Positions 16,320 through 25,486 are shown, numbered from the stretch's first letter. The stretch is 59,184 nt of DNA from Siculibacillus sp. (GCA_030247555.1 JAOTSD010000018.1:1-59184); one strand, 5' to 3'. Numbers and translations: made by a program. The notes: generated from the letters alone by a model not told the origin.

Positions 16320-17744
16320 ATGCAGGTCACGTCCCCCGCCTTTCGAGAGAACGCCCGCAAGGCTCTCGCCGACGTCACGCTGCAGAAGGCGCTGAAGAAC
16401 GTCGAGAAGGGCTTCATCGCCAAGCGCGCCAAGGCGGCCGAGGCGCTGCCCGAGTTCGAGGCGCTGCGCGATGCGGCGCGCGACCTCAAGATCCACGTGC
16501 TGAAGCATCTCGACCTCTACCTCGAAGCCTACGAGAAGAAGGTGGTCGAGGCCGGCGGTCACGTCCACTGGGCCGAGAGCGCCGAGGACGCCCGCCGCAT
16601 CGTCACCGACATCTGCAAGCGCCTCGGCGCCCGCACGGTGACCAAGGGCAAGAGCATGATCACCGAGGAGATCGCCCTCAACGATCACCTCGAGAAGGAA
16701 GGCATCACGCCGGTCGAGACCGACCTCGGCGAATACATCATCCAGCTGCGCGGCGAGCACCCGAGCCACATCGTCGCCCCGGCGGTGCATCTCACCAAGG
16801 AGCAGGTCGCCGGCGACTTCCGCCGCGTCCACACCCACCTCGACGCGGCCCGCGACCTCACCGAGCCGGTGACGCTGCTCACCGAGGCGCGCACCGTGTT
16901 GCGCGAGAAGTTCCTCGTCGCCGACGTCGGCATCACCGGGGCGAACTTCCTGATCGCCGAGACCGGCTCCTCGATCATCGTCACCAACGAGGGCAACGGC
17001 GACCTCACCCAGACGCTGCCCAAGGCCCACATCGTCATGGCCTCGATCGAGAAGGTCGTGCCGACCCTCGAGGACGTCGACACGCTGCTGCGCGTCCTCG
17101 CCCGCTCGGCGACGGGTCAGGAACTGTCGGTCTACACCACCTTCTCCACCGGTCCGCGCCGCGAGGGCGATCCCGACGGGCCGGGCGAGTACCACGTGGT
17201 GCTGCTCGACAACGGCCGTTCGGCGATGCTCGGCACCGAGTTCGAGGACATGCTGCGCTGCATCCGCTGCGGCGCCTGCATGAACCACTGCCCGGTGTTC
17301 CAGGCGGTCGGCGGCCATGCCTACGGCTGGGTCTATCCCGGCCCGATGGGCGCGGTGCTGACCCCCACTCTGGTCGGCGTCGACAAGGCGGGCCACCTTC
17401 CCAACGCCTCGACCTTCTGCGGTCGCTGCGAGAGCGTCTGCCCGATGCGCATTCCGCTGCCCAAGATGATGCGCGCCTGGCGCAACCGCGAATGGGAGCG
17501 GGCGCTGAACCCGGCGGCGCTGCGCTCCGGCCTCGGCCTGTGGGCCTTCGTCGCGGCACGGCCGGCGCTCTACCGCCTCGCGGCGCGCGCCGCCGGCTTC
17601 GGCCTGCGCCTCCTCGGTCGTGGCGGGCGCATCGCCAGATTGCCCTTCTTCGCCTCCGGCTGGACGGCGAACCGCGACATGCCCGCGCCCGAGGGCGCGA
17701 CCTTCATGGACCAGTGGAAGGCGAGGGGCGGGCGTTCCGCCTGA
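16320..17744 (+). CDS. lldF: L-lactate dehydrogenase iron-sulfur subunit LldF/LutB
   Basis: Central iron-sulfur subunit, 474 residues. An LUD-type domain covers roughly residues 60-290. Two ferredoxin-like clusters follow: CIRCGACMNHCPVF near residue 315 and CGRCESVCPMRIPLPK near residue 367, which give ligands for two 4Fe-4S clusters. The C-terminal 90 residues are Arg-rich and include the usual LutB-type ending. It starts 2 bases after lldE and is followed 35 bases later by lldG. Electrons probably go to the quinone pool. Confidence 0.95.
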   Translation: MQVTSPAFRENARKALADVTLQKALKNVEKGFIAKRAKAAEALPEFEALRDAARDLKIHVLKHLDLYLEAYEKKVVEAGGHVHWAESAEDARRIVTDICKRLGARTVTKGKSMITEEIALNDHLEKEGITPVETDLGEYIIQLRGEHPSHIVAPAVHLTKEQVAGDFRRVHTHLDAARDLTEPVTLLTEARTVLREKFLVADVGITGANFLIAETGSSIIVTNEGNGDLTQTLPKAHIVMASIEKVVPTLEDVDTLLRVLARSATGQELSVYTTFSTGPRREGDPDGPGEYHVVLLDNGRSAMLGTEFEDMLRCIRCGACMNHCPVFQAVGGHAYGWVYPGPMGAVLTPTLVGVDKAGHLPNASTFCGRCESVCPMRIPLPKMMRAWRNREWERALNPAALRSGLGLWAFVAARPALYRLAARAAGFGLRLLGRGGRIARLPFFASGWTANRDMPAPEGATFMDQWKARGGRSA

Positions 17745-17779
17745 CCGTCTCCGACCACTCGATTGCGTGAGTCCTGCAC

Positions 17780-18457
17780 ATGACTACTCGCGAAGCCGTT
17801 CTCGGCAAGATCCGCCGCTCTCTCCACACCGGGCCGAGCGACGACGACCGCCGCGCGACGGTGGCCGCCCGCCTCGCCGCCCACGCCCCCGGCCTGATCC
17901 CGGCGCGAGGGCAGCGCGACCCGGCCGGCCGCCTCGCGCTCTTCTTCGAGATGGCCGACAAGGTCGCCGCCTCGAGCGAACGGCTCGCCTCGGCCGACGA
18001 GATCCCCGCGGCCGTCGCCCGCTATCTGCGGTCGAAGAACCTGCCGCAGGCGATCCGCCGCGGCGGCGATCCGCGCCTCGAGCGTCTGCCCTTCGACCGT
18101 GAGCCGCAACTCGCCGTCGCCGTCGGCCCCTCCGACGGCCACGACCTCGCCGGGCTCTCCCACGCCTTCGCCGGCGTCGCCGAGACCGGCACGGTGGTGC
18201 TCGTCTCCGGCCCCGACAACCCGACGACGCTGAACTTCCTGCCGGAACACCATCTCGTCGTCGTCCGCGCCTCCGAGATCGCCGGCGACTACGAGGCGGT
18301 GTGGACCCGCGTCCGCGCCGCTTTCGGTGAGGGCGGGATGCCGCGCGCGCTGAACTGGATCACCGGTCCGTCGCGCTCCGGCGACATCGAGCAGACCATC
18401 CTGCTCGGCGCCCATGGACCGCGCTCGCTGCACCTCCTCGTCGTCGACGATCTCTGA
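17780..18457 (+). CDS. lldG: L-lactate dehydrogenase complex subunit LldG/LutC
   Basis: Third subunit of the lactate oxidase, 225 residues, with a single LUD domain. The family motif GVAETGTVVLVSGPDNPTTL appears near residue 135, and the ending GPRSLHLLVVDDL is typical. No separate promoter or terminator is visible before it. A lactate permease and a lactate regulator are not in the window. Confidence 0.93.
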   Translation: MTTREAVLGKIRRSLHTGPSDDDRRATVAARLAAHAPGLIPARGQRDPAGRLALFFEMADKVAASSERLASADEIPAAVARYLRSKNLPQAIRRGGDPRLERLPFDREPQLAVAVGPSDGHDLAGLSHAFAGVAETGTVVLVSGPDNPTTLNFLPEHHLVVVRASEIAGDYEAVWTRVRAAFGEGGMPRALNWITGPSRSGDIEQTILLGAHGPRSLHLLVVDDL

Positions 18458-18573
18458 GGGTCCGGGGACGGCTCCGTCGGCGGTTTCTCCCTCTCGCGGC
18501 TCCGCGCTCCCGTGATAGGCTGCCCGCGGTCGGGCGCGGCAGGCGCCGGCGGCGAGAGCAGGGGAGGCGGCCC

Positions 18574-18990
18574 ATGCGCTGGTTCACCGACTGGTTCAGG
18601 TGGAACGACGGCGACGGAACCCCGCCCGTCGGGGTGCCGGCGATCTTCGCCCGGCTGCGCGGGGAGGCACCGGCCCGCTCCGTCCGGCGGCGCGAGGCGA
18701 CGCGGGCCGACGGCGCCCGCACCGCGACCGCCGTCGCTCCGTCGGCGACCGAGAAAGCCGCGTCCGTCGCCGCCGCCGGCGGTGCGGTGCTTCTCGGCGT
18801 CGAGGCGGTCGACATCTTCGGACTGCACGCCCCGGGACCGCTCGCCGCCGGCGACAAGGCCGCCGAGAGTGGCAGCGCCGCGTCGGCCGCGCGCGAGCCG
18901 GAAGCCTCGGACGGCTCCGGAGATCGTTCGTCCTTCGAATTCACCTGGGGAGGCGACGGCGATGGTGGTGGCGACGGCGGCGGTGATTGA
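18574..18990 (+). CDS. Orphan protein with Gly/Asp tail
   Basis: I do not recognise this 138-residue product. The N-terminus is aromatic (MRWFTDWFRWNDGDG), the middle is Ala/Arg-rich with a hydrophobic stretch (AGGAVLLGVEAVDIFGL) near residue 70, and the tail is a run of Gly and Asp after FEFTW. A strong GGGAGG ribosome-binding site precedes ATG 18574 and third codon positions are consistently G or C, which supports expression. The minus-strand frames over the same DNA are low-complexity Ser/Pro/Arg and look spurious. It lies 116 bases after lldG with no obvious terminator between. Confidence 0.6.
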   Translation: MRWFTDWFRWNDGDGTPPVGVPAIFARLRGEAPARSVRRREATRADGARTATAVAPSATEKAASVAAAGGAVLLGVEAVDIFGLHAPGPLAAGDKAAESGSAASAAREPEASDGSGDRSSFEFTWGGDGDGGGDGGGD

Positions 18991-19153
18991 CCCCGTTGCG
19001 TGCGGTGCCGTCGGACCGGCGCTCGGACGGCGGCCCCATCAACCGGCCTGATCGATCGGATCAGCAACATTCACTGGACCGCTCCACCGGCAGGGTCGAG
19101 ATGGACGTGCGGTCGCGTCGTTCGGCCGACGCAGATGCGAAAGTCCCCGCTCG

Positions 19154-20080
19154 ATGACCGCCACCTCGACCGCCCCCGCTCCTTCGCCCGCCGTTCCGGA
19201 CGGCCGGTTCGGCGCCTTCGACGCGGTGCTCTACGCCGTCACGGTCTTCGCTTGGTCGACCAGTTGGATCGCCATGAAGGCGCAGGTCGCCACCGTCGCG
19301 CCGGAGGTGTCGCTGCTCTGGCGCTTCCTGATCTCGGCGGCGGTCATGTGGATCTGGGTGGGGGTGCGCGGCGATCGGCTGCGCTTCCCGCTCTCCGCCC
19401 ACCTCGGTTTCGCCGGCCTCGGGTTCTTCATCTTCTCGATGAATTTCAACCTGTTCTACCACGGCGCCACGGGGTTGCCGTCGGGCCTGCTGTCGGTCGT
19501 TTTCTCGCTGGCCTCGGTGATCAACCTGCTTCTCGGCTTCCTGTTCTTTCGTCACAGGATCTCCGGCCGGGTGCTCTTCGGCGGTCTCCTCGGCTTCTCC
19601 GGCGTGGCGGCGATGTTCTGGCCGAGGATCGCCGGCGCCGACTTCGATCACGCCGCGGCGGTCGGACTCGGCCTGTGCGTCGCCGGAACCACTTCCTTCT
19701 GCATCGGCAACATGGTGTCGAGCGCCATCCAGCGCCGCGGGGTCTCGGTGTTGTCGGCCACGGCATGGGGCATGGTGTGGGGCAGCGCCTTCCTGCTCGT
19801 CGCCGTGCTGATCCGAGGCCTCGACTTCGATTTCGAGCGCTCGGCGCCCTACGTGGTGTCGCTGCTGTGGTTGGCGATCGTCTCCTCCGTCGCCGCCTTC
19901 TGGGCCTATCTGACCCTGCTCGGCCGCATCGGGGCGGCGCGCGCCGGCTATGCCACCGTGATGTTTCCGGTCTTCGCGCTGGCGATCTCCACCGTCTTCG
20001 AAGGTTATCACTGGACGGCTTCGGCGATCCTCGGACTCGTCCTCGTTCTGGCCGGCAATCTCTTCGTTCTCCGACGCTGA
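19154..20080 (+). CDS. EamA-family (DMT) transporter
   Basis: A 308-residue inner-membrane protein with about ten hydrophobic helices arranged as two EamA repeats, typical of drug/metabolite transporters that export small solutes. The N-terminal 20 residues are soluble. The first repeat holds TVFAWSTSWIAMKAQ, and the second ends in GLVLVLAGNLFVLRR. The substrate cannot be inferred from sequence or neighbours. The start at 19154 is the first Met before the first helix. Confidence 0.88.
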   Translation: MTATSTAPAPSPAVPDGRFGAFDAVLYAVTVFAWSTSWIAMKAQVATVAPEVSLLWRFLISAAVMWIWVGVRGDRLRFPLSAHLGFAGLGFFIFSMNFNLFYHGATGLPSGLLSVVFSLASVINLLLGFLFFRHRISGRVLFGGLLGFSGVAAMFWPRIAGADFDHAAAVGLGLCVAGTTSFCIGNMVSSAIQRRGVSVLSATAWGMVWGSAFLLVAVLIRGLDFDFERSAPYVVSLLWLAIVSSVAAFWAYLTLLGRIGAARAGYATVMFPVFALAISTVFEGYHWTASAILGLVLVLAGNLFVLRR

Positions 20081-20186
20081 GGCCGGCGACGAACTCTTTA
20101 CCGCTTCGGAACGGTTGCCGGAGTAGACTGGCCGCAGGAGGTCATGGCGTGAGTTGCGCCGCGGCCGAAACGCGAGGACCACGAAG

Positions 20187-20663
20187 ATGGCGACCGCCGC
20201 CGGACCGCGACCGATGCCGAAGCGAGCCGCCCCCCCGGTTCGCGCCGCCGCTCACCGCGCGGGGCACGGACAGGGCGCCACCCTGTCGTCCTCCGCCGTC
20301 ACCACTCGCCAAGTGTGGCTCCTCGTCGTTCAGGGCACGCTGATCGGCTGCGCCATCCTCGCCGTGCTCGGCGGTTTGCTGTTCTTCTTCGGCGACACCC
20401 TGCGCAATCACTTCTATCCGTTGGGAGCCGGTGCCGGACGGTCGTCGGCGCCGAGCGGTCCGGGACCCACGGTCTACTATCGCGATCGTGGCGACGGCAC
20501 CGTCACGGTGATGGAGATCGACGCCAACGGTGCACGGATGAGGGGCACCATGAGCCGCAACGACGTGCCTCTCCTTCAAGCCGACAAGGTGCGCGAGGGG
20601 TGGGGTGGCGGGGCCGTCAGCCCGCACAGCCGCGTCAACGCCCTCGGTTCCTCCTTCCGCTGA
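20187..20663 (+). CDS. Single-pass membrane protein of unknown function
   Basis: A 158-residue product that I do not recognise. A basic N-terminus of about 45 residues precedes one membrane helix (VWLLVVQGTLIGCAILAVLG), and the C-terminal 90 residues are soluble. ATG 20187 has GAGGA eight bases upstream. A TTG at 20154 could extend it by 11 residues. Upstream, a perfect AGGAGG (20136-20141) stands before a two-codon frame ATG-GCG-TGA at 20144-20152. Codon use matches the host. Confidence 0.6.
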   Translation: MATAAGPRPMPKRAAPPVRAAAHRAGHGQGATLSSSAVTTRQVWLLVVQGTLIGCAILAVLGGLLFFFGDTLRNHFYPLGAGAGRSSAPSGPGPTVYYRDRGDGTVTVMEIDANGARMRGTMSRNDVPLLQADKVREGWGGGAVSPHSRVNALGSSFR

Positions 20664-20708
20664 TCCCGCGACGGTGCGGCGACCCGAGCGCGCGCCGCCG
20701 CACGCCAC

Positions 20709-21602
20709 TCATCCCACCGCCCGGCCGAGACCGGTCGACAGGTTGTCGAGCGAAGAGACGATGTGACCGGCCAGCGCGTCGGCGACCGGGCTGCGCAGCC
20801 GCCCGCGCAGCAGGCCGATGTCGACCGGCGGCAGTCGCGGCAACCCTTCCTGTTCGCCCAGCACCCGCATCCCTTGGCGCAGCGCCGATTCCGGCAGCAC
20901 CGACACCGCGAGCCCGGCCAGCACCGCTGCACCGACCGCGGTCGAGTTCCAACTGACGTAGAGCAGGCGGTGGCCCCGCCCGATCCGCTCGAGCCCATCG
21001 AGGGCGGCTCGGCGCCAGCCGCAGGTCGGCCGGCCGAGCGCCAGCGGCAAGGGATCGCTCTCGTGGGCGGCGTGACGCTGCGAACCGACCCAGAGCAGCG
21101 GTTCGCGACGGATCAACTCCGCCGGCCCCTTCTCGCGCACGTGGGTGATGATGGCGACGTCGAGTTCGCCGTTGCCCATCGCCTCGACCAGCAGCGGCGT
21201 CGGCGCGCAGACCACGGTCACCTCGGCGCGCGGGTTCGACCGGGCGAAGCGGGCGAGGATCTCCGGCAGGAAGCGATCGGCGTAGTCGTCGGGCGTGCCG
21301 AGTCGGACGCGGCCGGTCAGTTCGGCCTCGTCGAAGGCGGCGAGCGTCTCGTCGTTGAGCCGCATCAGCCGCCGGGCGTGGGCGAGCAGCCGCTCGCCGT
21401 CCTCCGTCGGCTTCGAGGCTCGACCATCGCGAGCGAAGAGCGGCCTGCCGATCCGTTCCTCGAGCCGCCGCATCTGCATGGAAACCGCCGATTGCGTCTT
21501 GTGCACGACGTCGGCGGCGCGGGTGAAGCTGCCGGTCTCGGCGATGGCGACGAAGCTCTTCAACTGGTCGAGATCGAGCGGCGACGGCATGGTTCGATCC
21601 AT
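20709..21602 (-). CDS. LysR-family transcriptional regulator
   Basis: A DNA-binding regulator of 297 residues. The N-terminal winged helix-turn-helix (LKSFVAIAETGSFTRAADVV...SAVSMQMRRLEERIG) is canonical. The effector domain resembles the LrhA/YwfM-like subgroup. ATG 21602 is used; a TTG at 21605 and an ATG at 21590 are alternatives. It is divergent from a DUF1127 gene, and the shared gap carries a palindrome that is the natural place for its binding. Confidence 0.9.
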   Translation of the reverse strand: MDRTMPSPLDLDQLKSFVAIAETGSFTRAADVVHKTQSAVSMQMRRLEERIGRPLFARDGRASKPTEDGERLLAHARRLMRLNDETLAAFDEAELTGRVRLGTPDDYADRFLPEILARFARSNPRAEVTVVCAPTPLLVEAMGNGELDVAIITHVREKGPAELIRREPLLWVGSQRHAAHESDPLPLALGRPTCGWRRAALDGLERIGRGHRLLYVSWNSTAVGAAVLAGLAVSVLPESALRQGMRVLGEQEGLPRLPPVDIGLLRGRLRSPVADALAGHIVSSLDNLSTGLGRAVG

Positions 21603-21611
21603 CAAAATATG

Positions 21612-21623
21612 TGCGATCTCGCA
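21612..21623. promoter_or_regulatory. Likely LysR operator
   Basis: TGCGA-TC-TCGCA is a perfect palindrome 10 bases upstream of the LysR start. A wider frame ATCAAA (21601-21606) and TTTGAT (21637-21642) mirrors around the region. T-N11-A sites of this sort are the usual LysR targets and suggest autoregulation and control of the divergent DUF1127 gene. Confidence 0.5.
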
Positions 21624-21784
21624 TCTATAACATTCGTTTGATGCATTTCTCCAGTTCCTGTTCTCTGCCGATGTCCCGGTCGCGTCTCCGCGTCGCTTCG
21701 CCCGATCTTCGGATCCGGCGGGCCGTCGCCGCGCGTCCTTCGCCCCAGCCTCACGACCCGGAGAACCCGAAGAGGAGAAGTCCC

Positions 21785-22141
21785 ATGGCCTCGCCCATGT
21801 CGCCGTCGCCGAGCCACCCGATCGCCGCCGTACTGGTTCGCGCCTTCGTCGCGAATCTGAACGCCGTCGGGGCTTTCGTGCGCGCGACGTGGAAAGCCCG
21901 CCGACATCGCCGTGAGGTGGCGCTCATGCTCGCATTCGACGATCACGCCCTCGCCGACATCGGCCTGACCCGCGGCGACGTCCACGTCTGCCTCGCCGGT
22001 CCGATCTTCGACGATCCGTCGACGCGCCTTCGGGTGCTGGCGGTCGAACGCCGCGCCGCTCGCCGCGCGCAGGCGCGCGAACACGTCGAACATCTCGCGA
22101 TGGGCGGCCCCGTGTCGATCTCGACGCGCCTGTCGGCATGA
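21785..22141 (+). CDS. DUF1127 small protein
   Basis: A 118-residue product with a DUF1127 motif (AFDDHALADIGLTRGDV) near residues 52-70. Members are Arg-rich small proteins common in alphaproteobacteria; some act in RNA metabolism and nutrient stress. The C-terminal 45 residues beyond the motif are longer than in the minimal 47-residue type. An AGAGGAGAAG ribosome-binding site fixes ATG 21785. It is divergent from the LysR gene and probably under its control. Confidence 0.82.
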   Translation: MASPMSPSPSHPIAAVLVRAFVANLNAVGAFVRATWKARRHRREVALMLAFDDHALADIGLTRGDVHVCLAGPIFDDPSTRLRVLAVERRAARRAQAREHVEHLAMGGPVSISTRLSA

Positions 22142-22161
22142 GGCGGCCCGCGGGCGGGGGA

Positions 22162-22180
22162 GGGGCGGTTTCGCCGCTCC
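22162..22180. terminator. Weak convergent hairpin
   Basis: GGGGCGG pairs with CCGCTCC around a TTTCG loop with one G-T pair. It lies between the convergent DUF1127 and DUF937 genes. The stem is short, so this is tentative. Confidence 0.35.
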
Positions 22181-22188
22181 CCCGTTCC

Positions 22189-22968
22189 TCACCCGGCGCC
22201 GCCGCCGTCGTCCTTCGGCGCGGAGTACGGACCTTCCTTCCAGTAGCGATCGAAGATCGCCTCGAGCGCCCGGGCCTGTTCGGCCTGCGCGTCCCGCCCC
22301 GCCTCGAACAGCCGGCCGACCACCTCGCTCGGCGGCGGCACCTCGTCGTCGGGGTGCGGCTCCTCGTCGATCGGCGGGCCGCCGTTGTTGAAGCCGCGGA
22401 TGAACTCGCCGAGCACTTCGCCGAAGAACGAGCTCGGACCCACCGGGTTGGGCGTCTTCTTCAACGTTTCGCCGACGAGGCGTGAGGTCTCGGTACCGAA
22501 ATTGTCGGTGAGGATCTCGTCGAGCGTCGGCGCGGGTCGCGGTTTCGGCTCGAACAGGGTGGCGAGGCCCTCGGTCAACGGATGGGTCTTCAGTGTGTCG
22601 GCGAAGCCGCCCATCACCGCCTCGGAGGCGATCGGCAACATGATCTCGAGGCTGCGACGGTCGACGCCGCTCGTCCGCGAGATCTGGTCGACGATCGCGG
22701 CGGTGAGTTCGCGCGAGCCGAAGAGCCGGCCGAGCGCCTCTCCGCCCGGCATCGCGGCGGCGAGGTCGGGCTTCGGCTTCACCCATCCCATGATCTCGGC
22801 GAGCGTCCGCGGGTCCGAGGCGCGCCGCTTCAACGCCGCGTCGATCGCCGGCCCGAGCGCGGCGGCGGCGATCCGCGCCCGATCGCGGTCGAGGCCGAAA
22901 CGGGAAGCGGCTTCGGTCAGGAGCGAGGGATCGAGGAACCGCCTCGTCGTTTCCGTGGGATCGAACAT
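22189..22968 (-). CDS. DUF937 domain protein
   Basis: A 259-residue, mostly alpha-helical cytoplasmic protein. Residues about 60-135 follow the DUF937 (YidB-like) pattern, with GGEALGRLFGSRELTAAIVDQ and a LPIASEAVMGGF segment. The C-terminal half is acidic and Pro-rich with a hydrophilic tail. ATG 22968 has a strong GGGAGGA site; the frame further upstream to 23103 lacks such support. Function unknown. Confidence 0.72.
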   Translation of the reverse strand: MFDPTETTRRFLDPSLLTEAASRFGLDRDRARIAAAALGPAIDAALKRRASDPRTLAEIMGWVKPKPDLAAAMPGGEALGRLFGSRELTAAIVDQISRTSGVDRRSLEIMLPIASEAVMGGFADTLKTHPLTEGLATLFEPKPRPAPTLDEILTDNFGTETSRLVGETLKKTPNPVGPSSFFGEVLGEFIRGFNNGGPPIDEEPHPDDEVPPPSEVVGRLFEAGRDAQAEQARALEAIFDRYWKEGPYSAPKDDGGGAG

Positions 22969-23150
22969 GGAAATCCTCCCGGAGGCGCACCGTGGGATGA
23001 TCGATCCGAAACCTTTCGCCGTCAAATTCATCGAACGGGTGTGCGGCGCGAAAGGTGAACGGAACTGAACGTCGCATTCGACAAAACGCATTTGTTCCGT
23101 CATCGGCCGGCGCGTATGTTTCGCGCCCCGCAGACCGACGAGGAAGCGAC

Positions 23151-24524
23151 ATGGCGCGCGACACCACCGACGACCGTCCGATCGAGAGCAGCGACGCTCT
23201 CGTCGCCTGGATCGAGGCGGGCGCCCGTCCGCGCGATCGTTGGAAGCTCGGCACCGAGCACGAGAAGTTCCCCTTCCGTCGCGCCGACCTCGCGCCCGTT
23301 CCCTATGGCGGCGAGGCCGGCATCCGCGCCCTGCTCGATGGCCTGCGCGCCGGGGGGGGCTGGGAGCCGATCTTCGACGGTGACGCGATCATCGGACTCG
23401 CCGACGACCAAGGCGGTGGCGCCATCTCCCTCGAGCCAGGCGGGCAATTCGAGCTCTCCGGTGCGCCGCTCCTCGACGTCCACGCGACGAAGCGCGAGTT
23501 CGACGCCCATCTCGCCGATCTCTTCGCCGTCGCCGAACCGCTCGGCGTGGGCTTCGCCGGCCTCGGCGCCTCGCCCAAGTGGTCGCTCGCCGAGACCCCG
23601 GTGATGCCCAAGTCGCGCTACGCCATCATGCGCGCCTACATGCCGAAGGTCGGCAGCCGCGGCCTCGACATGATGTTCCGCACCTCGACGGTGCAGGTGA
23701 ACCTCGATTTCTCGTCGGAAGCCGACATGGCCGCCAAACTGCGCGTCGGCTTGGCGCTGCAGCCGCTCGCCACCGCGCTCTTCGCCGCCTCGCCCTTCCT
23801 CGACGGGAAGCCTTCGGGCTTCCTCTCCACCCGCTCGGAGATCTGGCGCGACACCGATCGCGACCGTACAGGCATGCTGCCGCGCGCCTTCGAGCCCGGC
23901 TTCGGCTTCGAGTCCTACGTCGAGTGGGCGCTCGACGTGCCGATGTACTTCGTCAAGCGGGACGACACCTATCACGACGCCACCGACGTCACCTTCCGCC
24001 GGTTCATGGCCGGCGGGCTGGCGCATCGCCTGCCCGGTGTGGTGCCGGAGATGGGCGACTGGGTGAACCACGTCGGCACGCTGTTCCCCGAGGTGCGGCT
24101 CAAGCGCTACATCGAGATGCGCGGCGCCGATGCCGGCTCCAAGGCCTCGATCCCGGCGCTGCCGGCCTTCTGGGTCGGTCTGCTCTACGACGCGGACGCC
24201 CTCGACGCCGCCTCACGCCTCGTCGCCGATTGGACGGCGGAGGAGCGCCGGACGCTGCGCGACACCGCGCCGCGCCTCGGCCTCGCCACGCCGTTCCGCG
24301 GCCGCACCCTGCGCGACGTCGCCGCCGAGGTGCTGTCGATCGCTCACGCCGGCCTGAAGGCCCGCGCCATCGTCGACGAGGCCGGCCGCGACGAGGGCGT
24401 GCATCTCGAGATGCTCGATGAGATCGTCTCGAGCGGCAAGACCCGGGCCGATCGCCTGCTCGCCGACTTCCACGGCGCCTGGGGCGGCGACATCGACCGG
24501 GTGCTCGAAGCGACGGCGTGGTGA
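23151..24524 (+). CDS. gshA: Glutamate-cysteine ligase, plant type
   Basis: Joins glutamate and cysteine, the first step of glutathione synthesis. The 457-residue length and motifs (WKLGTEHEKFPF near residue 28, SLEPGGQFELSG near 95, RTSTVQVNLDF near 177, RYIEMRGAD near 320) identify the class shared by alphaproteobacteria and plants. ATG 23151 follows GAGGAAG; the frame is open to 23055 without a better start. It is divergent from the DUF937 gene and converges with the small frame before rsmE. No gshB is in the window. Confidence 0.95.
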   Translation: MARDTTDDRPIESSDALVAWIEAGARPRDRWKLGTEHEKFPFRRADLAPVPYGGEAGIRALLDGLRAGGGWEPIFDGDAIIGLADDQGGGAISLEPGGQFELSGAPLLDVHATKREFDAHLADLFAVAEPLGVGFAGLGASPKWSLAETPVMPKSRYAIMRAYMPKVGSRGLDMMFRTSTVQVNLDFSSEADMAAKLRVGLALQPLATALFAASPFLDGKPSGFLSTRSEIWRDTDRDRTGMLPRAFEPGFGFESYVEWALDVPMYFVKRDDTYHDATDVTFRRFMAGGLAHRLPGVVPEMGDWVNHVGTLFPEVRLKRYIEMRGADAGSKASIPALPAFWVGLLYDADALDAASRLVADWTAEERRTLRDTAPRLGLATPFRGRTLRDVAAEVLSIAHAGLKARAIVDEAGRDEGVHLEMLDEIVSSGKTRADRLLADFHGAWGGDIDRVLEATAW

Positions 24525-24528
24525 GGGG

Positions 24529-24696
24529 TCACCTCACCAGCCGTTTCGCCGGCACGTCGAGGGCGGCGGCGAGCCGCGTCTGGGTCATGCGGCGCCAATC
24601 GCGCAACGCCTCCAGCAGGCGCGCGCCGCGCAACAGCGCCGCACTCACCGCAGCCGGCAACGCCGCATCATTGGTCCCGGCCAGTCCGCTTTGCAC
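24529..24696 (-). pseudogene. Possible HTH-like fragment downstream of rsmE
   Basis: A 55-codon frame opening at a GTG ends with LLEALRDWRRMTQTRLAAAL and then DVPAKRLVR before a stop. The pattern resembles the first helices of an XRE/Cro helix-turn-helix, but the remaining helices are missing. No good ribosome-binding site is visible. It may be the remnant of a regulator or antitoxin gene, or chance. Confidence 0.25.
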
Positions 24697-24739
24697 GCGT
24701 CGTGGATCGCCGCGTCGGCGGCTTCTTCTTCGGTATTGA

Positions 24740-25486
24740 TCACCAATCCCCCAGCGTCGCCTGCACCACCGTCAGCGCCGCCACCGCCGCCGTATCGGCC
24801 CTGAGGATGCGCGGTCCGAGCGGGATCGCGGTGACGAAGCTCTTCGAGCGCAGGATCGCTCGTTCCTCGCGGGAGAAGCCGCCCTCCGGGCCGATCAGCA
24901 CGGCGAGCGGGCCGCGCGGGAGCCCGGCGAGGATGGCGAGCGGGTTCGACGTCTCCTCGTGCTCGTCGCAGAAGAGGAGCCGGCGATCGGGGTCGGTCGC
25001 GATCCAGGCGTCGAGCAGCCGGTCGAGGTCGACGGGCTCGCAGATCGGCGGCACCGAGAGGACGCCGCACTGTTCCGCCGCCTCGATGACGTTGGCCTCC
25101 ATCCGCTCGAGATTGATGCGGCCGACCTGAGTGTGGCGGGTGATCACCGGGCGGATGCGCGCCACCCCCATCTCCACCGCCTTCTGCACCATGTAGTCGA
25201 GCCGAGCGTGTTTCAGCGGCGCGAAGAGCCAGTCGACGTCGCCGGGCGTGGTCTGGGGACGGACGCATTCGACGAGATGGAGCCGGCAGTCGCGCCGGCC
25301 GGTCGGGCGGACCTCGGCCAGCCATTCGCCGTCGCTGCCGTTGAAGAGCAACAGCCGGTCGCCCTCGCCCATCCGGAGCACGTTGAGGAGATAGTTCGAC
25401 TGCTCGCGCGTCGGCTCGCTCTCGCCGCCGTCGCGCAGGGCGGTACGGACGAAGAGGCGTTGCAGGCGGAAGTCGTAGCGGGACAT
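24740..25486 (-). CDS. rsmE: 16S rRNA m3U1498 methyltransferase RsmE
   Basis: Methylates N3 of U1498 in 16S rRNA using S-adenosylmethionine. The 248-residue product has an N-terminal PUA-like domain and a C-terminal SPOUT (trefoil knot) fold with [15 protein letters not shown] and [17 protein letters not shown], both diagnostic. ATG 25486 fits the family N-terminus. It is divergent from xseA across 215 bases. Confidence 0.95.
   Translation of the reverse strand: MSRYDFRLQRLFVRTALRDGGESEPTREQSNYLLNVLRMGEGDRLLLFNGSDGEWLAEVRPTGRRDCRLHLVECVRPQTTPGDVDWLFAPLKHARLDYMVQKAVEMGVARIRPVITRHTQVGRINLERMEANVIEAAEQCGVLSVPPICEPVDLDRLLDAWIATDPDRRLLFCDEHEETSNPLAILAGLPRGPLAVLIGPEGGFSREERAILRSKSFVTAIPLGPRILRADTAAVAALTVVQATLGDW

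Noticed and set aside
18360-19070. Minus-strand frames across the orphan gene region
   Set aside because: Ser/Pro/Arg low-complexity translation and no ribosome-binding site; the plus-strand frame has better signals.
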